Shown one piece after another: positions 53,093-53,979 of a stretch of 53,979 bases of DNA (its first letter is position 1; each line of letters opens with the position of its first letter). A program made the translations under genes and the position numbers. The stretch is from Ectothiorhodospiraceae bacterium WFHF3C12 (GTDB lineage Bacteria; Pseudomonadota; Gammaproteobacteria; Nitrococcales; Nitrococcaceae): assembly GCA_013519935.1 (NCBI GenBank), contig JACDUA010000025.1, forward strand, positions 1 to 53,979, read 5' to 3'. The notes under the pieces were generated by a model. The model ran no database searches and had not been told where the DNA came from. It saw only the letters and a program-made list of their open reading frames with translations.

Positions 53093-53979
53093 TCAATGAC
53101 CGGCTTTGCCGGCGCCCTGCCCGGTGTCGGCGTCCCGCTGAGCATCCACCCACTCCCGGAACTGCGCCATGGGCATGGGCTTCGCGTAGAGGAATCCCTG
53201 GGCCAGACGACAACCCAGGCCCGCCAGCGTCGCGGCCTCTTCCGGGCGCTCGACACCCTCGGCGACCACCCCCAGACCCAGGCCCCGCGCGGTCACCAGC
53301 AGGCCCTCGGCGATGGCGAAGCGGGCCGGGTTTTGATCGATGCGGTCGACGAAGCTGCGGTCAATCTTGAGATAGTCCAGGGGCATGCTCTCCAGATGGA
53401 TAAGCGAACCGTGGCCGGTGCCGAAATCGTCCAGGGCCACCGCGATACCCTTTTCCCTGAGCCCGGCGAGGACCTGCCAGGCCGAAGCCACGTTGGTCAG
53501 CGCCGCCGTCTCCGTGATCTCCACCGTCAGACGCCCCGGATCCACGTCCGGGAACCGGCTGAGCAGGGCGCCCACATCCTCCTCGAAACGCGGATGCAGC
53601 AGGTGGCGCGCACCCACGTTCACGCCCACCCGGCCGATGACCGCCGGCTGGTCCCGCAGGGCCCGCAGCGCGCTGTGGATGACCCAGTTGCCGATGTGCC
53701 GGATCTCCGCGGATTCCTCCACCGCCGGGATGAACTCGCCCGGCGGCACCAGGCCGTGGCCCGGCTTGCGCCAGCGCAGCAACGCCTCGGCGCCTACTGG
53801 CTGGGGTACGGCGGCATTCAGCGTCACCTGGGGCTGGTACCAGAGCTCCAGCTCGTCCTCGGCCATGGCCACGCGCAGCTCGGCCAGCAGGCCCTGGGGG
53901 ATCGGACGCCCGGCGTCACCTATTCCAGCCTCGACGTGGACCGAGTGGGCCCCGGCACCCCGGGCGCGGGCGGCTGCGA
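53093..53979 (-). CDS. EAL-domain cyclic-di-GMP phosphodiesterase, 5' partial
   Basis: The frame is open to the right edge, so the N-terminus is missing. The visible start (SVHVEAGIGDAGRPIPQGLLAELRVAMAEDELELWYQPQV) looks like the linker that joins a GGDEF domain to an EAL domain. EAL residues needed for hydrolysis are all present: EALLRW, GVNVGARHL (Asn), TVEITET (Glu), LDDFGTG (Asp-Asp), YLKIDRSF (Lys), VAEGVE (Glu) and LAQGFLYAKPMP (Gln). It should degrade cyclic di-GMP to pGpG. Where the signal input lies cannot be seen. Confidence 0.92.
   Translation of the reverse strand, partial: AAARARGAGAHSVHVEAGIGDAGRPIPQGLLAELRVAMAEDELELWYQPQVTLNAAVPQPVGAEALLRWRKPGHGLVPPGEFIPAVEESAEIRHIGNWVIHSALRALRDQPAVIGRVGVNVGARHLLHPRFEEDVGALLSRFPDVDPGRLTVEITETAALTNVASAWQVLAGLREKGIAVALDDFGTGHGSLIHLESMPLDYLKIDRSFVDRIDQNPARFAIAEGLLVTARGLGLGVVAEGVERPEEAATLAGLGCRLAQGFLYAKPMPMAQFREWVDAQRDADTGQGAGKAGH

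Overview
The window is GC-rich, densely coded bacterial DNA with a chromosomal, housekeeping-plus-accessory character. I see no phage, plasmid, transposase, tRNA, rRNA or CRISPR. Gene content points to a gammaproteobacterium: MtfA, a YaiL-like DUF2058 protein, YchJ, DgkA, an Mla/Pqi-type lipid ABC system, an intracellular PHB depolymerase, a patatin with a DUF3734-like tail, and abundant CPA1 cation/proton antiporters. Several exported proteins are acidic. By inference it is a salt-adapted, aerobic, PHB-storing relative of the Ectothiorhodospiraceae; a 16S or whole-genome comparison would be needed to confirm this.

Layout. 1-5.2 kb: end of a CPA1 antiporter with an RCK-like domain, a DUF2383-like four-helix protein, a pirin, a Gly-tailed hypothetical protein, a second CPA1 antiporter, a 42-residue DUF3096 protein and MtfA. 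5.4-8.7 kb: an unusual extended CsrA, an AT-rich regulatory island, an MHYT-domain membrane protein and small stress-like proteins. 8.8-13.4 kb: a DUF4382 lipoprotein convergent with a TPR/beta-barrel outer-membrane protein. Behind the latter lies an ECF sigma factor, its zinc-type anti-sigma factor and a Pro/Gly-repeat secreted protein. 14-18.5 kb: MlaE(STAS)-MlaF-MlaD-PqiC-like lipid transporter and a peptide deformylase. 19-23 kb: a lipoprotein hydrolase, an HD-domain protein, three tiny membrane proteins and a UspA protein preceded by an ANR/FNR-like box. 23-28.3 kb: an SMP-30-like protein, MFS and MATE exporters, and an exported M20 amidohydrolase. 28.5-37.4 kb: a frameshifted AraC regulator, a MliC-like lipoprotein, YchJ, DUF2237, a polytopic membrane protein, a CBS/patatin pair, two methyltransferases and small proteins. 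38-40.3 kb: PhaZ and DgkA set among dense REP-like palindromes.

40.3-51.7 kb is the most notable region, a single-strand island of molybdenum hydroxylase genes. It begins with a Tat-exported IorAB-type enzyme, continues with CoxG and the three-subunit form II CoxSLM, and ends with the maturation set CoxD (MoxR ATPase), CoxE (VWA), a MobA-like nucleotidyltransferase, XdhC/CoxI and a SufU/NifU-like Fe-S scaffold. The large subunit carries AYRGAGR, the form II signature, so carbon monoxide is not the predicted substrate; aldehydes or N-heterocycles are more likely. A Tat-exported aldo/keto reductase precedes the island. The window closes with the C-terminal part of a GGDEF/EAL-type phosphodiesterase.

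All functional calls come from reading motifs in the translated sequence. No database search was run.
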